From positions 1 through 27,727 of the forward strand of contig JBAMDO010000425.1 in assembly GCA_037074765.1 (NCBI GenBank): 27,727 nt of DNA. Direction: 5' to 3'. The DNA comes from Mansonella perstans. Lineage: Eukaryota; Nematoda; Chromadorea; Rhabditida; Onchocercidae. Below are positions 1 through 11,189 of the stretch, piece by piece. The notes below the pieces were generated by a model that did not search any database, was not told where the DNA came from, and worked only from the letters and a program-made list of their open reading frames with translations. Position 1 is the first letter of the stretch; each line of letters opens with the position of its first letter. Both the position numbers and the translations under genes were made by a program.

Positions 1-60
1 CGAGCAACCAGTGATCGAACAATCAGTGATCGAGCAACCAGTGATCGAGCAATCACCACT
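1..60 (+). repeat. 15-bp tandem repeat inside coding sequence, four imperfect copies
   Basis: The unit is CGAGCAACCAGTGAT. Copies start at 1, 16, 31 and 46. The second differs by G to A and C to T, and the fourth diverges in its last third. The period is a multiple of three, so it encodes a five-residue repeat and copy number could change without shifting frame. The array begins at the window edge and may continue upstream. Confidence 0.85.
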
Positions 61-306
61 CATCATTTTGTTGATCATACTGGAATTGATGAAGTGATCA
101 AAGGGCGTGGAAAAAGTCCGAAATTTCTGAATATACGATCGAAGGTTGATGGTGAACGGTTGCACCTGAATGAAACAACTACTAAGGATCAGTTTGACAG
201 TAGTACGAGTCGTTACCCGAAGGAATATAAGCCTCACAAGGAAGACAAACTGCAAACGTCATCCACAACTGCTCAAACTCAAACTGATACTACAACCATG
301 CTTTGA
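1..306 (+). CDS. 3'-terminal coding exon of an unrecognised gene, cut by the left edge
   Basis: The frame beginning at base 1 stays open for 101 codons to a TGA at 304-306. The 5' part of the gene lies outside the window, so no start can be given; the GTG at 94 is an ordinary internal codon. The first 20 residues are four imperfect copies of a five-residue repeat (RATSD, RTISD, RATSD, RAITT). The rest is hydrophilic, rich in Thr, Ser, Lys, Asp and Gln, with no hydrophobic segment and no cysteine, and ends in a Thr/Gln-rich tail (TAQTQTDTTTML). It looks like a disordered C-terminus. I do not recognise a family. Codons are mixed and the stretch is less AT-rich than the DNA after it, and an AATAAA lies about 70 bases past the stop; both support a real 3' end. 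The second frame is also open through the repeat (an EQPVIEQS pattern) but stops near base 108, so a splice site or frameshift within the repeat cannot be excluded. Confidence 0.55.
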   Translation, partial: RATSDRTISDRATSDRAITTHHFVDHTGIDEVIKGRGKSPKFLNIRSKVDGERLHLNETTTKDQFDSSTSRYPKEYKPHKEDKLQTSSTTAQTQTDTTTML

Positions 307-372
307 ATTATTGGTGACCAGAAATTTGCATTTTTAACTTTCTTGCTTTTTCTTTTCTTTTACATATACAGA

Positions 373-378
373 AATAAA
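373..378 (+). terminator. AATAAA polyadenylation signal of the left-edge gene
   Basis: A canonical AATAAA lies 67 bases after the TGA of the left-edge reading frame, followed by T-rich DNA. In an AT-rich genome this hexamer is common by chance, so its position after a stop codon is the main support. Confidence 0.45.
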
Positions 379-1030
379 CATTTAAATTTCTCTTTTATTT
401 CGATTTTTTAAACTTCTTTAATGTTTTATTAAAATTAATGCTATTTTAGGAAATGAAAATGGCATTCATTGACAAGAAATAATTGCATCAGTGATAATCA
501 CAATATCTTCCCTTTATACTCTTGTCCTCCTTTCTTTTTTTTAATTAATAAATTGAAAGTTCTCATCATAATCATTTCATTCAACGATGTATCCCATTAT
601 TGTGCTCTAAATTTTTAAATCCAAAAACGTAATTGTTGCGAATGCATTGATTGCTAATTGAATCATTTAATTAAACATAATCAGTTTCCACGCACTGCAT
701 TTCAAACATATTCACTTTATTATGATTATGCATTAAATTATTCGAAATAAACCATGTGACTTTTTGCAAATTACCATCAAGATGAAGAGATCCAATTCAA
801 CTGAAACATCATCAAATACGAAATGATCTAATTCAACCATTAAATCATCACTTAAACATTGAACACAAATCCCGCTTCTAGGACTTCTTACCGATACACA
901 ATGAATAAAAAAAAATAACCGATTCACAGTTGAATTGTCAAAAATTCCAGCATAGAAAACTTTAAATAACTGAATTATAATCATTCGAGCATAAAACTTT
1001 TAATATACAATTATTGTCAGCAATTATTTG

Positions 1031-1036
1031 ACATAC

Positions 1037-1069
<33 letters not shown>

Positions 1070-1108
1070 TACACACATACACATATATATATATATATAT
1101 ACAGACAC
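1031..1108 (+). repeat. Compound (CA)n/(ACATAC)n/(TA)n microsatellite
   Basis: ACATACAC-type units run from 1031, pass through a pure CA block, and end in nine AT dinucleotides at about 1083-1100, followed by ACAGACAC. The compound structure suggests a polymorphic locus. Confidence 0.9.
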
Positions 1109-2738
1109 ATCTAGTGAAATTTGAAAATGAATCAGTAATAGTTTCCATTTTAAATTTACGAAGATGTCAAGATGCCAATTTACCGCTGAATTTTGACCTC
1201 TCTACTTTAGCGTAACATCTTATCAATGACCTAAATATTTTGATAAAGTTAAATGAATGGAATTAGAAATATATGTAATGATTTTTGATGATATTTAGGA
1301 CGTGGCCTATAAAAGTAATATAAAATGAGTACAAAGTGAAAACTGCCACTTCCATTTAACTTACACATTATCGAATATTTAAAAATTTTCTCAGAGAATA
1401 ATTTTAGAACATAACATCTCATTTACGGTTGTAAAAGTTAACTTTGCCAAATGCAACGCTGTTACTGAAGCTCAAACATTAATAAATAAATTTCAATGTC
1501 ATTTTCAAATCTCGTCGTTGTGAGCAGAGAATTTTAAAAATGAAAATTTAATCTATCATTAAATACAAATATTATTGTGATGAATACTACATGCTTAATA
1601 TGTAAATTGAGTAAACTCTAAGTAAAAATCTAAGTGTTAAAATTCAAAACAAACTTGTGAATTTTCTTCATGGATAAATAATATAACAAAAGTGATGGCT
1701 AAATTCAATAATCGAAAAGCAATTTGTTGAATTCCATTTTAGAATTAAGAAGCAAATCAGTAATTGGAAGATTTTAAATTGAACAATTTTTGCCACTTGT
1801 TTTTCGTTATTTCGATAATCCTATATATCCATATAATTCAAATTTGTTGTAAATACAACCTAATAAAGTCCGATTCCTCTCCCTTCTTACCCTTGAATAT
1901 TCATTTTAGAACATGAGAAATAAAATTACAACATTCAGGAAATTTTAATCTAAACGGCAATCCTTGATGAAAAATAATGATTATCGTTTGAGTTCTTATT
2001 CCAGTCTGTTCAGTAGATCTATCATTTTTATTTTTTCAAAGTATTTCGCATTATTCTTCTGGAAAATTCATTCTTTTATCAAGAAGGAACAGAATTTAAC
2101 AAAATTAAAATTTCCTGAATTTTCTTTCTTTCACTAATTTTTCAATTTTCATTTCTTTGTTGCAAAATATTGAAAATCACTTCTAATCAGTAGAATGAAG
2201 GAAATTAGTACTTCTCTTGATTGATATCAATCTCTGATATGTGTTTATCATTATGATTACGTCTATCTTACATAGCATTACAATTACAAATTATTTGAAA
2301 TTTTTGCGAAATAATCAGAATTGATTAGTCGAAAGCATTTTATATGTTATAAAATTTTATATGTTAATAATTTACCAAAGTCGATAAGTTTAATGTATAA
2401 TGTTAATTTGCAAATAATTTGCTATTATCTGAATTTATGTGAAATATGTAATCAATTTTTTATTACTAGCAGATTTATATGCAGTTATGAATTCCAGTTG
2501 TTGAGCTAAGGGGTTTATTATATTGCAGTACACTAATGCACTCAATGACCAGTGTCCATTACTAGTTCAATTTCTAGCTTTCCTTATGATAATGACCAGC
2601 TGATGATACTTTGCTTAATCTGTCTTAAAAATAGATGAAATTATTTCCCTCTTGTTGAATAGAAATACTTCGCCAACGTTTACAACCAACTATCTATCCA
2701 TGCACATTCTACATACTTATTACTGATTTAATAATGTC

Positions 2739-2786
2739 GCATGCAGTGTCCTGTATATATTGCATGCAATATTTGTTCCCTGCATG
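2739..2786. repeat. Patch of three GCATG motifs around a 16-bp palindrome
   Basis: GCATGC occurs at 2739-2744, a perfect 16-bp palindrome ATATTGCATGCAATAT at 2757-2772, and TGCATG again at 2781-2786. Perfect dyad symmetry over 16 bases is the notable part. Possible roles, as inference only, are a site for a dimeric DNA-binding protein or, if transcribed as intron, UGCAUG sites of the kind bound by RBFOX/FOX-1 splicing factors. Confidence 0.5.
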
Positions 2787-3795
2787 TTGCAGTTAAAGCT
2801 GTTCGTATCAAAGATGTTGCGTTAGTTCAATTTACTGATTTAAAAAGTGAAAAAAAAGAAAGGGAAAGCAAGCCCATATTGAATTCTCAGCTTGACAACA
2901 TGTCATAATACACAATGTGCCAAGTTTTACTTCCAAAAAGTTGCCAATTTCAGGACATTTTAAACATCGTTCACTTCACAAACGGCAACTTATCACCGTC
3001 ATTGTGCTTTGGAATATTTTCATGTAGTATGGTTTAAATTGAAAGAGAAATGAATAATTAAATAATATTTACAATATTTTCATCCTTTTTTTGATATTGA
3101 TTTTTTTGATGGAATGGCTGTGAAATAATTGTATGAAATGCGAATTTGTTCTATAGTTTAATTGATTGTCAACTTTATTTTAGTTCAATTTTGTTTTGTT
3201 CAAAATTTCATTGATTTCTTTTCATACCGCTCGCTTACTTTATTAATCGTTTCTGACTTTTTCATTATTTTAATTTTCAACTTTCACTTTTTTCCTCTTT
3301 CTATTCCGCTTTTATATATTTTTAAAATCAAACATGGAATTCCATTTCTTTGAAAACTTTTTTTTTGAAATATTTGAAAACCCTATAATAAACAAATTTA
3401 TTAGTATCATCTATTGCTAATAATATAATATTACTATCCATTGCTTTAATTATTAACTAATGTTGAAATATAAATTATTATGCTGGGATAATAAGCTAAT
3501 AAATTTTCTTTCCGCTAATATTTTAGCAATTATTTATGAAAATTCCATTAAACATTTTTTAATTAAATATTAGTATTTCCAAAATAAAATTTACTCTCAC
3601 ACTTACCACAAATTTTATAACTGTTTTGCATATCAAGATATTCAAAAAAAAGAAAGGATCGTTGGAAGTTAGTATATACGTATTAAATAATAGGTTAGCA
3701 TTTAATTATTCGCTGAATATTTCAAATGAAGAACATAAATTTGGCTCTTAGGCCCATTAAATTTTACGATCATTCAAATCCCACATGGAAAATGT

Positions 3796-3818
3796 CTTTT
3801 TTGCATTATGCAAAAAAG
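3796..3818. repeat. 23-bp near-perfect palindrome with 11-bp arms
   Basis: The left arm CTTTTTTGCAT and right arm ATGCAAAAAAG are exact reverse complements separated by a single T. The core TGCATTATGCA resembles bZIP- or POU-type recognition sequences (TTATGCAA, ATGCAAA). No gene lies within several kilobases, so a regulatory role is unproven; chance formation in AT-rich DNA is possible but less likely given the paired TGCAT/ATGCA. Confidence 0.55.
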
Positions 3819-3921
3819 GATTAATTAGAAGCGTTAATTCTTGATGTGTTTTTCAATTGCCACTCATGATTTTTACTTGCTTTAGTCGATTTTTGAGAGA
3901 GAATAGGAAGTAGCAAAAGGA

Positions 3922-3941
3922 AGAGAGAGAGAGAGAGAGAG
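3922..3941 (+). repeat. (AG)10 microsatellite
   Basis: Ten uninterrupted AG units lie within a longer purine-rich run that begins with AGGAAGTAG-like sequence upstream. Confidence 0.9.
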
Positions 3942-5634
3942 GAATAATTGCATAATTGGCAGCAAAACAAATAATTCTTCCATGTTGAAATCAAATTTTA
4001 GCTAATTAATAATGAAAACAACAACAAGCACTACATTCTATCGTGCTATTTGCATGCATTGTGTGCTGCTGTCATTCGTGTTATCAAATTTTAATTTTAA
4101 TAATAAAATCTCATTTATCAATTATTCATTTCATTTCATTGAATAAAGATGACACTACTAATTTTATCATTTTGTAACAGAAATTGTTATGGAAATCCAT
4201 GAGAGTTTTCACCCAACTGCTGAATTTAAAAATTTTGAATTTTTTTCAATTTATTCATTTCTTTTTTCTCTATCAACTTTTGCTAAACTTTTCGCACACA
4301 TTTATTTTCCATTTATTTTTATTTTGTCATTTCATTTTCCCCTCAATTTCTCCTACTCCTTCCATTAATTTAATTTAATTTAATCATAACTTTTTATCAA
4401 TGATATAAATAAGGCATTCTCATATCGATGGACAACTGCGCCAAACATATTCATTCACATGCTTATATTTCATCTAGCTTATATTTTTCGTACGATTTTT
4501 CAATTCCTCAGAGAAATCATCATGTCTCATTTGCATATTAAGCTGGTGGTAATTCTTTCCCACATTGTTGATGATTTAAGAAGCCTTACAGGTGGTTGTC
4601 CATCACTCGTCGTCTTTCTTATACTTCAATCACATTTCTTTCTCATTTTACTAATAAACGTAAAAAATGGAAAAAAATAAGTAAGAAACTAAAATATTTT
4701 AGTGTTTCAAATTCTTAAAATTACGATTTTGTGTTTTTGAAAAATTATTTCATTGTGAAAATTTTTGTATAGTTACAATCTTTTGTACGAAAAAGTGACC
4801 GCAATGTCCGATTGCATTTAAATAATTGCGTCGATTTCACTTTGTTTCTTTTCTTTTTTCTCTTCCATTATTTCAATTAGTTTTTCCACTTTTTTCTCAC
4901 CCATCAAAATGCAAATTAATTAAATTTAACCTTCAAGAAATTTAATGCACCAATACAGCACCTTGTGAATTTTTGTCTTTTCCACTTCTAACTCATTTTG
5001 TTTTTATTCTTTCAAACTATTTTTGGTTTTTATTACTCAATTGGAAAATGGCATATTACAGAGAAAAAAAAAAAAGAATTAAATATTATTAAATTCAAGA
5101 ATACGTAACGAATGAGGTGAAACTTAAATAAGTACTAGGTGAAATAAACGAACTGCGTCATTTTCGCTAACTATGAAAATTTTAAATGTGCTGGAAATTG
5201 TTTCAACAGCAGCGATAATTGATGTCGTGATATTCAAGAAGAACTCTGAATTTCCAAAATGAATATTTTTGCTAATCAAAATTTATTCATAATATTAAAG
5301 GGTTAAAGTAAAATGCCTCCTATTTATTTAATTACTAAACTTGCAGACATGTGAATATATTATTGTTTGCTTTGTGTAAGACTTAAAATTCAAATGAAAA
5401 GAGTAAAAGTTAGAGGGCAGAAATGTCAATGTTAAGATATCAAAAGTTTCATTTACTTTCGGTAAGTAACGTTGAAAATTTCAAATCCATTTTTTAAAAT
5501 CAAATGCCATAAGATAGAAAAGAAGTGGGTAATGGCTTGCTAATTTCATTTAATAAAAAAGAAAAGCCTTTTTGAAAATAGGATTGAGGAATGGAAAGGC
5601 AACGACATTATATTTTTTCTTCAACTATAAATCT

Positions 5635-5706
5635 AGTATAGAATTCTCTACACTCATCATATCTTTATTAAGTATAGAATTCTCTACACTCATCATATCT
5701 TTATTA
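5635..5706 (+). repeat. Perfect 36-bp tandem duplication
   Basis: Two identical 36-base copies lie head to tail at 5635-5670 and 5671-5706, each starting AGTATAGAATTCTC and ending ATCTTTATTA. Zero divergence suggests a recent duplication or an assembly join. The second copy overlaps the end of a minus-strand open frame (5693-5902) that I do not consider coding. Confidence 0.95.
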
Positions 5707-6157
5707 ATAAATTCTCAGCATTGAGTAACTTTAATTTATTAACACAATTAATGATCCTTTTTTTTCTCATAAAATTTGCGGAAATTTTCATAGACAACAT
5801 AACGACATTATAAATCCAAGGAAAGCGAATATTATTGCCATTACCACCAATATGTCTCATCATTATTAATGGTGATGACATATTAGTGTCACATTGCGAC
5901 AATAAAGAAATATATCAAATTGTCGCCTTCGAATCATGCGATTTTCATTTCACTGTTCAGAAAATCTAATCTTCTATAGAAATTCTTGACAAATTTGAAT
6001 TTTTCCTTAACATACATTTGCTGATTGTTCTTTTTGCTTCATGAGAATGAAAGCAGTAAATTAGAATTAATTAATAAATGAAAGTAAGGAATAAACCTGA
6101 AGAAAATATCGTTTTTATCGAATGATCCAAATTAAATCAGAGAGATTTAATCATGTT

Positions 6158-6195
6158 TGTTTGAAATATTATAGATATTACAAGTATTTCAAACA
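6158..6195. repeat. 11-bp perfect inverted repeat with 16-base loop
   Basis: TGTTTGAAATA at 6158-6168 is the exact reverse complement of TATTTCAAACA at 6185-6195. A diverged relative of the same TTTGAA.TATTATA core follows within 50 bases (about 6213-6250), so the hairpin may have been duplicated. No poly-T or gene context indicates function. Confidence 0.6.
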
Positions 6196-8124
6196 CCTTA
6201 CACTTCATTCATATTTGAAGTATTATAAATTTGTTCAAATTTGAAACAAACTAATTATAGTCCTATGAGAAAGACAGGCATGATAATGACCAACGATAAT
6301 GTCAACAATAAACAGTGCTTGCATCTGTCTGGCAAATTTCGAATTTGAATCACAGTTAATTTTAATAAAAATTTATCATTCTAATGTGATTCACTTGAAG
6401 ACGAACTGCTATAATTCATTAAAGTATTGGAAATTAGAGGAAACAAAGACGCTGAATTCTGCAAATAATTTTGCGAGAAGATGAATTCTTCTATTCAGTA
6501 TATCCTTTCGAAGTTCAAAACTAGTCCAGCTAGATTTCCTTTCGTACATTTTGTTCGATTATATTTTTCGAATGAAATTATAAATTTCTAATTTTTTCAA
6601 ATGAGTTTAAAGAGTCAAATTTCATAAAAAAAAAGACAGCCATTGGATCTAATAATTGAATTGAATTGTTAACACAATAATTTTCTTTTTTCTCCTTTGT
6701 AAATCAGAACTTTGAAAATTTTTTTCCCATTTCGAATGAAATTTTTTTTAAGAGAGAAAAAGCGACTCATCGAATATGATAATTTAATAATTCCGCCGTA
6801 TTTCGTCTTTTTTTCCTTCCTTTCTCCACGCATAATATTATAATGATGATTCCGGTCCCGGAAATAGGAAGCAAGAAGAGATCCTAATTTGGGAGAAATT
6901 ATGGCATCGAATTCTACGGTATAACCATTCTTTCCTCCTTCTCATCCCATATAATTTCAAATTTTTACTATTTCACTGAATAACAAGTAATTCCTTCGTC
7001 CTCCCATTATTGTCTAACCAAAAAAAAGATATTTTTATCGCAGGAATAATTGGATATAATTAATTTATATACGAAGTGACAGTGAAGGACAAATTTACAA
7101 AATGTATTTTAGGAAAAAGGGAATAATTAATATTTGTGCACTAATACTTTTTGTGCTATAATAATGCAATCAAGTAACACTGTTCCGTCGATTTTCGGAT
7201 ATGTTTCTTTTGTCAAATCAATTTTTCCTTACGTGTTATTTCTCTTGCAAAAAGAAGTTTTATGATTTTAAATAGAGTTGATTAAGTTGAGAAGGAAAAA
7301 GCATGAGTGATTTGAGCAGATGCTTGTTTTATAAACCATAATTAGTTTCATAATTAATTGGTGATCAACAACTATTAACGGAAATGATTTATTTAGGCGA
7401 AGAAAATTTAACTGATCGAAGAAATTGATTACAAATCATTTTTATCTCTATATCAATAATTATTTTATAGAAGTATATCCATATGGATAAATGTTGCATA
7501 CTGTTTAAATTATTTTTGTTAAATTTAGAGGAGAAACGCGTATCATGCAAGATGTTCACCATATGTTCAACTTACTGACATTGACCTTTGATTCATGGTT
7601 GAAATTTAACTTTTTCTTAAAAAAATAAAATGTGTTATAGAAGTATGAAACATAATTGCAAACAAACATTCAGATTGCACTTCTGCATGCATAATGCAGC
7701 ATGAATGAAGAAATGCTTATTTACATCATGAGTGTAATAATATTGGATTGCTAATAGTTCAAGAATTAATCGCTTATAAAATAATCATAGGCGTGAATGT
7801 CGCATAATCATCAATAATACATATATTCATTCTGTATTTCACAGCTTATATTAAGGATGATTATTTTCCGCTTCATTAAAATGGCTATCTTTTCTTGCGG
7901 AAATTCATTTACCAACATTGAAATATATTTTGAAACCTTTGAAATCTTGATTTGTCCACTCAAAATTTGATTCAGCCATTTCTAATTTCATGATAGTTGA
8001 AGTATTCTATAATGGTTAGAGAGTTTAGATAACTACTGGAGCGTTAAATAACTGACATTTGCATAACACACAAAGCGATCATTTTAAACAGTGAAACTTT
8101 TTTTATTTTCAGTTCATTGATCAT

Positions 8125-8165
8125 ATTTCTTATCTTTCATTCATCATTTCTTATCTTTCATTCAT
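8125..8165 (+). repeat. 21-bp tandem duplication
   Basis: The 21-base unit, beginning ATTTCTTATC, occupies 8125-8145 and is repeated without change for 20 bases at 8146-8165. Confidence 0.9.
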
Positions 8166-8440
8166 TTATTTGTTTGTATTGTATGTATAATGTATAAACG
8201 ACAGTCGTATTTCAAATATTTAAATTTGAATTAAAATTGAACTAAATGTTATTTGTGTTACTGTTATAATAACACTAACAGAAATGTACAGGAATTATGA
8301 AAGATTTCCCTTGATAATTAGATCACCGGATTGAAAACGGATTGTAATCAATGTGTCCTTTTGCAAATATGTACTTTTCGATTCAAATACGGATCAGTAG
8401 TTTCCAAACCTTCCTCGATATTTGTTCCAATCTTCCTTAC

Positions 8441-8478
8441 CTTTCTCCCTCTTTCTTTCTCTCACTCTCTCTCCTTCC
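8441..8478 (+). repeat. Polypyrimidine tract
   Basis: A 38-base run of C and T is broken by one A (CTTTCTCCCTCTTTC then CTCTCTCC). It is one of two long homopurine/homopyrimidine tracts in the left two-thirds of the window; most of the others cluster after 22.3 kb. Confidence 0.75.
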
Positions 8479-9785
8479 ATCTTTAAGTATTCTTTCCCGT
8501 TAAATACTAACATAGACATGCTAATTTACAACTCCATTAAAATACTTGCGATTACAATAAACCATTAACCATATGCTTCATTATTATTCAATTCCTATGT
8601 ATTAGCTTGCTGCAGAATTATTTCAACACTTTCTAAATTTACATATTTTTATATTTTTTTCTATATTTTTTAAAATTCGCTTTCATCTTTTCTTCTATTA
8701 CTGATTTATAATTGATTAAAAACCCTAAAAGTGCAATCCTTTCTTCTGTGAGATATTTCACAATTTAATCGATATCATATCAAATCACGGATAAGTAGAT
8801 AAATCAATCTAAAATGATTGATATTTCTGGGGCAACAAAGTTGCTTTACAAGTTCTATAATAGATTAGCAAATAGGTCTGATTAAATCATTTAATAAATG
8901 CCATGAGATCAAGCTGATTATGCACTCTTGATGAGTCTTGATTAGTATTACGCTATTGCTGTCATACGTAGGAGGGGACATTCTTACATATATCCATCAT
9001 ATGTTGAAATGATTTTCGAAGTAATCACACCACAACAATTTATCTAACCCACGATAGTTCCCTTCTTTACTTCCTTCCCTTCTCTGTCTTCACTATTAAT
9101 TTCCTTCTAAATTGGCTTTTCATAAACAAAATCGTAAAATGTTGATAAACATCAACGATTGTCGCCCAAATAGCACGGTGCTTATTGTGTTTGTCTTTCA
9201 ATATTGTTTCTACTAAATAATTTAATCTCATTCATTTTCATTGAATTTCTATCTATGAAATGAAAAAATTTAGAAACGAAAATTCCGTCTAAAATTTAAT
9301 CAATTGCTTTTTCTTCTTTTATTTTTTCCATAACTTTTATTTTGCTTTCTTTGCTTTTTTATTATTCTTCATAATATAACCAAAATTACTGGTTGTTCAC
9401 TCTTTTTGACATTGCTAGAAAAGGAAAGATTATATATTTCATTGAAAGTAGAAATCTCGAATTTCATTCTTTCCTGAATTCATCCTTGAACTTAATGATA
9501 CGTAGCATTTGTTTACATTATCCCGCTGCATTTTTATGATTTCTGAACAAATTTGCATTATTTTCATAGGTCAGATGTTGTCTTAATAGTTAATGGCCAT
9601 ATTAAAACAATTGCTGATGCTAGCATATTTACTTGTTAGCTTTGACAATGAAAATCCAGGATGAGGAAAGGTTAGGCAAACATTTGCAGCTAATAAAACT
9701 AAGTTTGCACTACTCATATATTTTCTCATTCCCATACGCTTAATTTTTAATAATTCATAGCACACTAAATTTTATGCTGGAAGAT

Positions 9786-9910
9786 TGTTATTATAAGTAT
9801 TATTATTTTATTATTATTGCTATTGTTGTTCTTATTATAGTCACTGTTGTTATTCATTATTATTACTTATTATTACTATTATCAATTATCATAATCACCA
9901 TTACTTCGTT
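9786..9910 (+). repeat. Degenerate ATT/TTG trinucleotide region
   Basis: TTATTA-type triplets with scattered G and C substitutions (ATTATTATTGCTATTGTTGTT) dominate about 125 bases. It looks like an old, decayed trinucleotide microsatellite. Confidence 0.7.
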
Positions 9911-11160
9911 ATTATGACTACAATTACGATTATGATGTGGTTATTGTTAGAGCATATTATCATCTCCAATACTTTATTGATGTTTCATGAATATGCTCAT
10001 TTTACTATCATTATTTTTTATTGCGATTTTTTTCTCATAAATATAATGGGAAAAATTTGCATATCTCCTGATTTTTTTCCCAGTTTTAATTTTAATGAAT
10101 CATCATCATTATCATTCTAAGATCTCATACATCCAATAATTCAATCCTGTCTAAAAAAAATTTTTCTTCTTTTTGTTTTCTGTCTTTTTGTTTTTGAAAA
10201 AATTTTGAGCTAAAAGAATTAAAACAGATTTGCTTAAACTATTCCTGTTTGTCTGAACATATTAGTGTTAATTATCAGCAAGGCGAATCTTTAGATACAC
10301 AACAATCTCTTCATCTTTTTTTTCTCTGTTAACTATTGAACAGAAATTTAAATGGTAAAGAGACATTTGGATGACGATGCTGTTTAAGTTGTCATATTTT
10401 GAATGGAATTGCCACCTCAACTGACATCTTTTTTCTGATATTGAAATTTAAAGCATCTCTTCGGTAATGTCTATCTTTTATCTCTGGTATTTCTTACCTA
10501 TGTTGTTTTTGCATAAACATGCGAAGACAATTTAGGTTAAATCGTTGTTGTTATTAAAAGCTTACATTTCTTCAGTTGTTCTATTGATTAAAAAATCTAT
10601 ATTTCAAAATTAAGTGATTGAAGTTATTGTACAAAGAATTCAATGTCATTTTCTCATAGCAGATAAAATGCTCAGTCACTGTTAAGATTTTTAAAATAGT
10701 TAATTTCTTAATTAAATTCTTTGAATTAATTTCTTTCACTTTCGTATTTTATGACCCTTGTTCTATTTTTATCTTTATTTTTTCAAGGAATCGTGTAACA
10801 CATGATTGTAAAACAATTTATTTCTGAATGAATTTTTATATCAATGACGTAAAGTAATTCCTTCATATCAATGTGTAATTTCTTATCAAATTTTTTATCA
10901 GTGTGTAGTTCTCGCACAAATGTTTGACATTACTATCTTTACCAGTGTAAAATATCAAAATGAACTGAATAACGTTCGCGAAGCTATCAAATTTGTCGAA
11001 ATGTGTTATCCTCAATTAGAAGTACGTTACCACCATTAAATTTATATTTTCAACATAATTAAAATAAAACCAAATATCCTCATAAATGGCTTAGCACACT
11101 AGAATTACTACAGTTATTATCAATGTACAGAAAAGGATGGCACTGTTCCATCTGAGGAAA

Positions 11161-11187
11161 GGCGGGGGAAGGATAGGTAGGGTAGGT
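11161..11187 (+). other. Isolated G-rich tract, possible two-layer G-quadruplex
   Basis: GGCGGGGGAAGGATAGGTAG is followed directly by GGTAGG, giving at least six G runs of two or more within 27 bases. It is the most G-rich point of an otherwise AT-rich window. It sits just upstream of an ATG at 11193 that opens an 83-codon frame of unproven coding status. Quadruplex formation is inference from the run pattern. Confidence 0.4.
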
Positions 11188-11189
11188 GC

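Larger units (their letters stand above)
379..5634. other. Gene-poor AT-rich stretch, no supportable gene
   Basis: No exon with a usable start, splice sites and extended coding-like composition was found on either strand. The stretch holds a CA/TA microsatellite (1031-1108), a GCATGC-rich patch (2739-2786), a near-perfect palindrome (3796-3818) and an (AG)10 tract (3922-3941). A TATAAAAG at 1308-1315 resembles a TATA box but no gene follows it. Short open frames here, such as the Phe/Ile-rich ones at 3162-3353 and 4184-4378, read like translated T-rich DNA. Confidence 0.55.
5707..11160. other. Gene-poor AT-rich stretch with one open minus-strand frame
   Basis: No complete gene is supportable. 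It contains an inverted repeat (6158-6195), a 21-bp tandem duplication (8125-8165), a pyrimidine tract (8441-8478) and a degenerate trinucleotide region (9786-9910). A minus-strand frame is open without a stop from 6941 down to 6669 (90 residues) but has no convincing acceptor or start; it is discussed as a finding. The minus-strand 60-residue frame at 9583-9765 is unremarkable. Confidence 0.5.

Noticed and set aside
733..984. 83-residue minus-strand frame with an internal VELD repeat and a possible GTAATT donor
   Set aside because: Only the middle part (RSPRSGICVQCLSDDL) looks coding; both ends are AT-rich, there is no acceptor, domain or neighbouring exon.
1308..1315. TATAAAAG preceded by GGCC, resembling a TATA box
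   Set aside because: No initiation-site context and no gene downstream; the nearest ATG frame stops after four codons.
4459..4680. 73-residue plus frame with some mixed codons (SLTGGCPSLVVF)
   Set aside because: Hydrophobic T-rich translation, no splice or domain support.
9583..9765. 60-residue minus-strand frame with a weak signal-peptide-like segment
   Set aside because: Short, no homology I recognise, no regulatory context, and such lengths are expected by chance over 27 kb.
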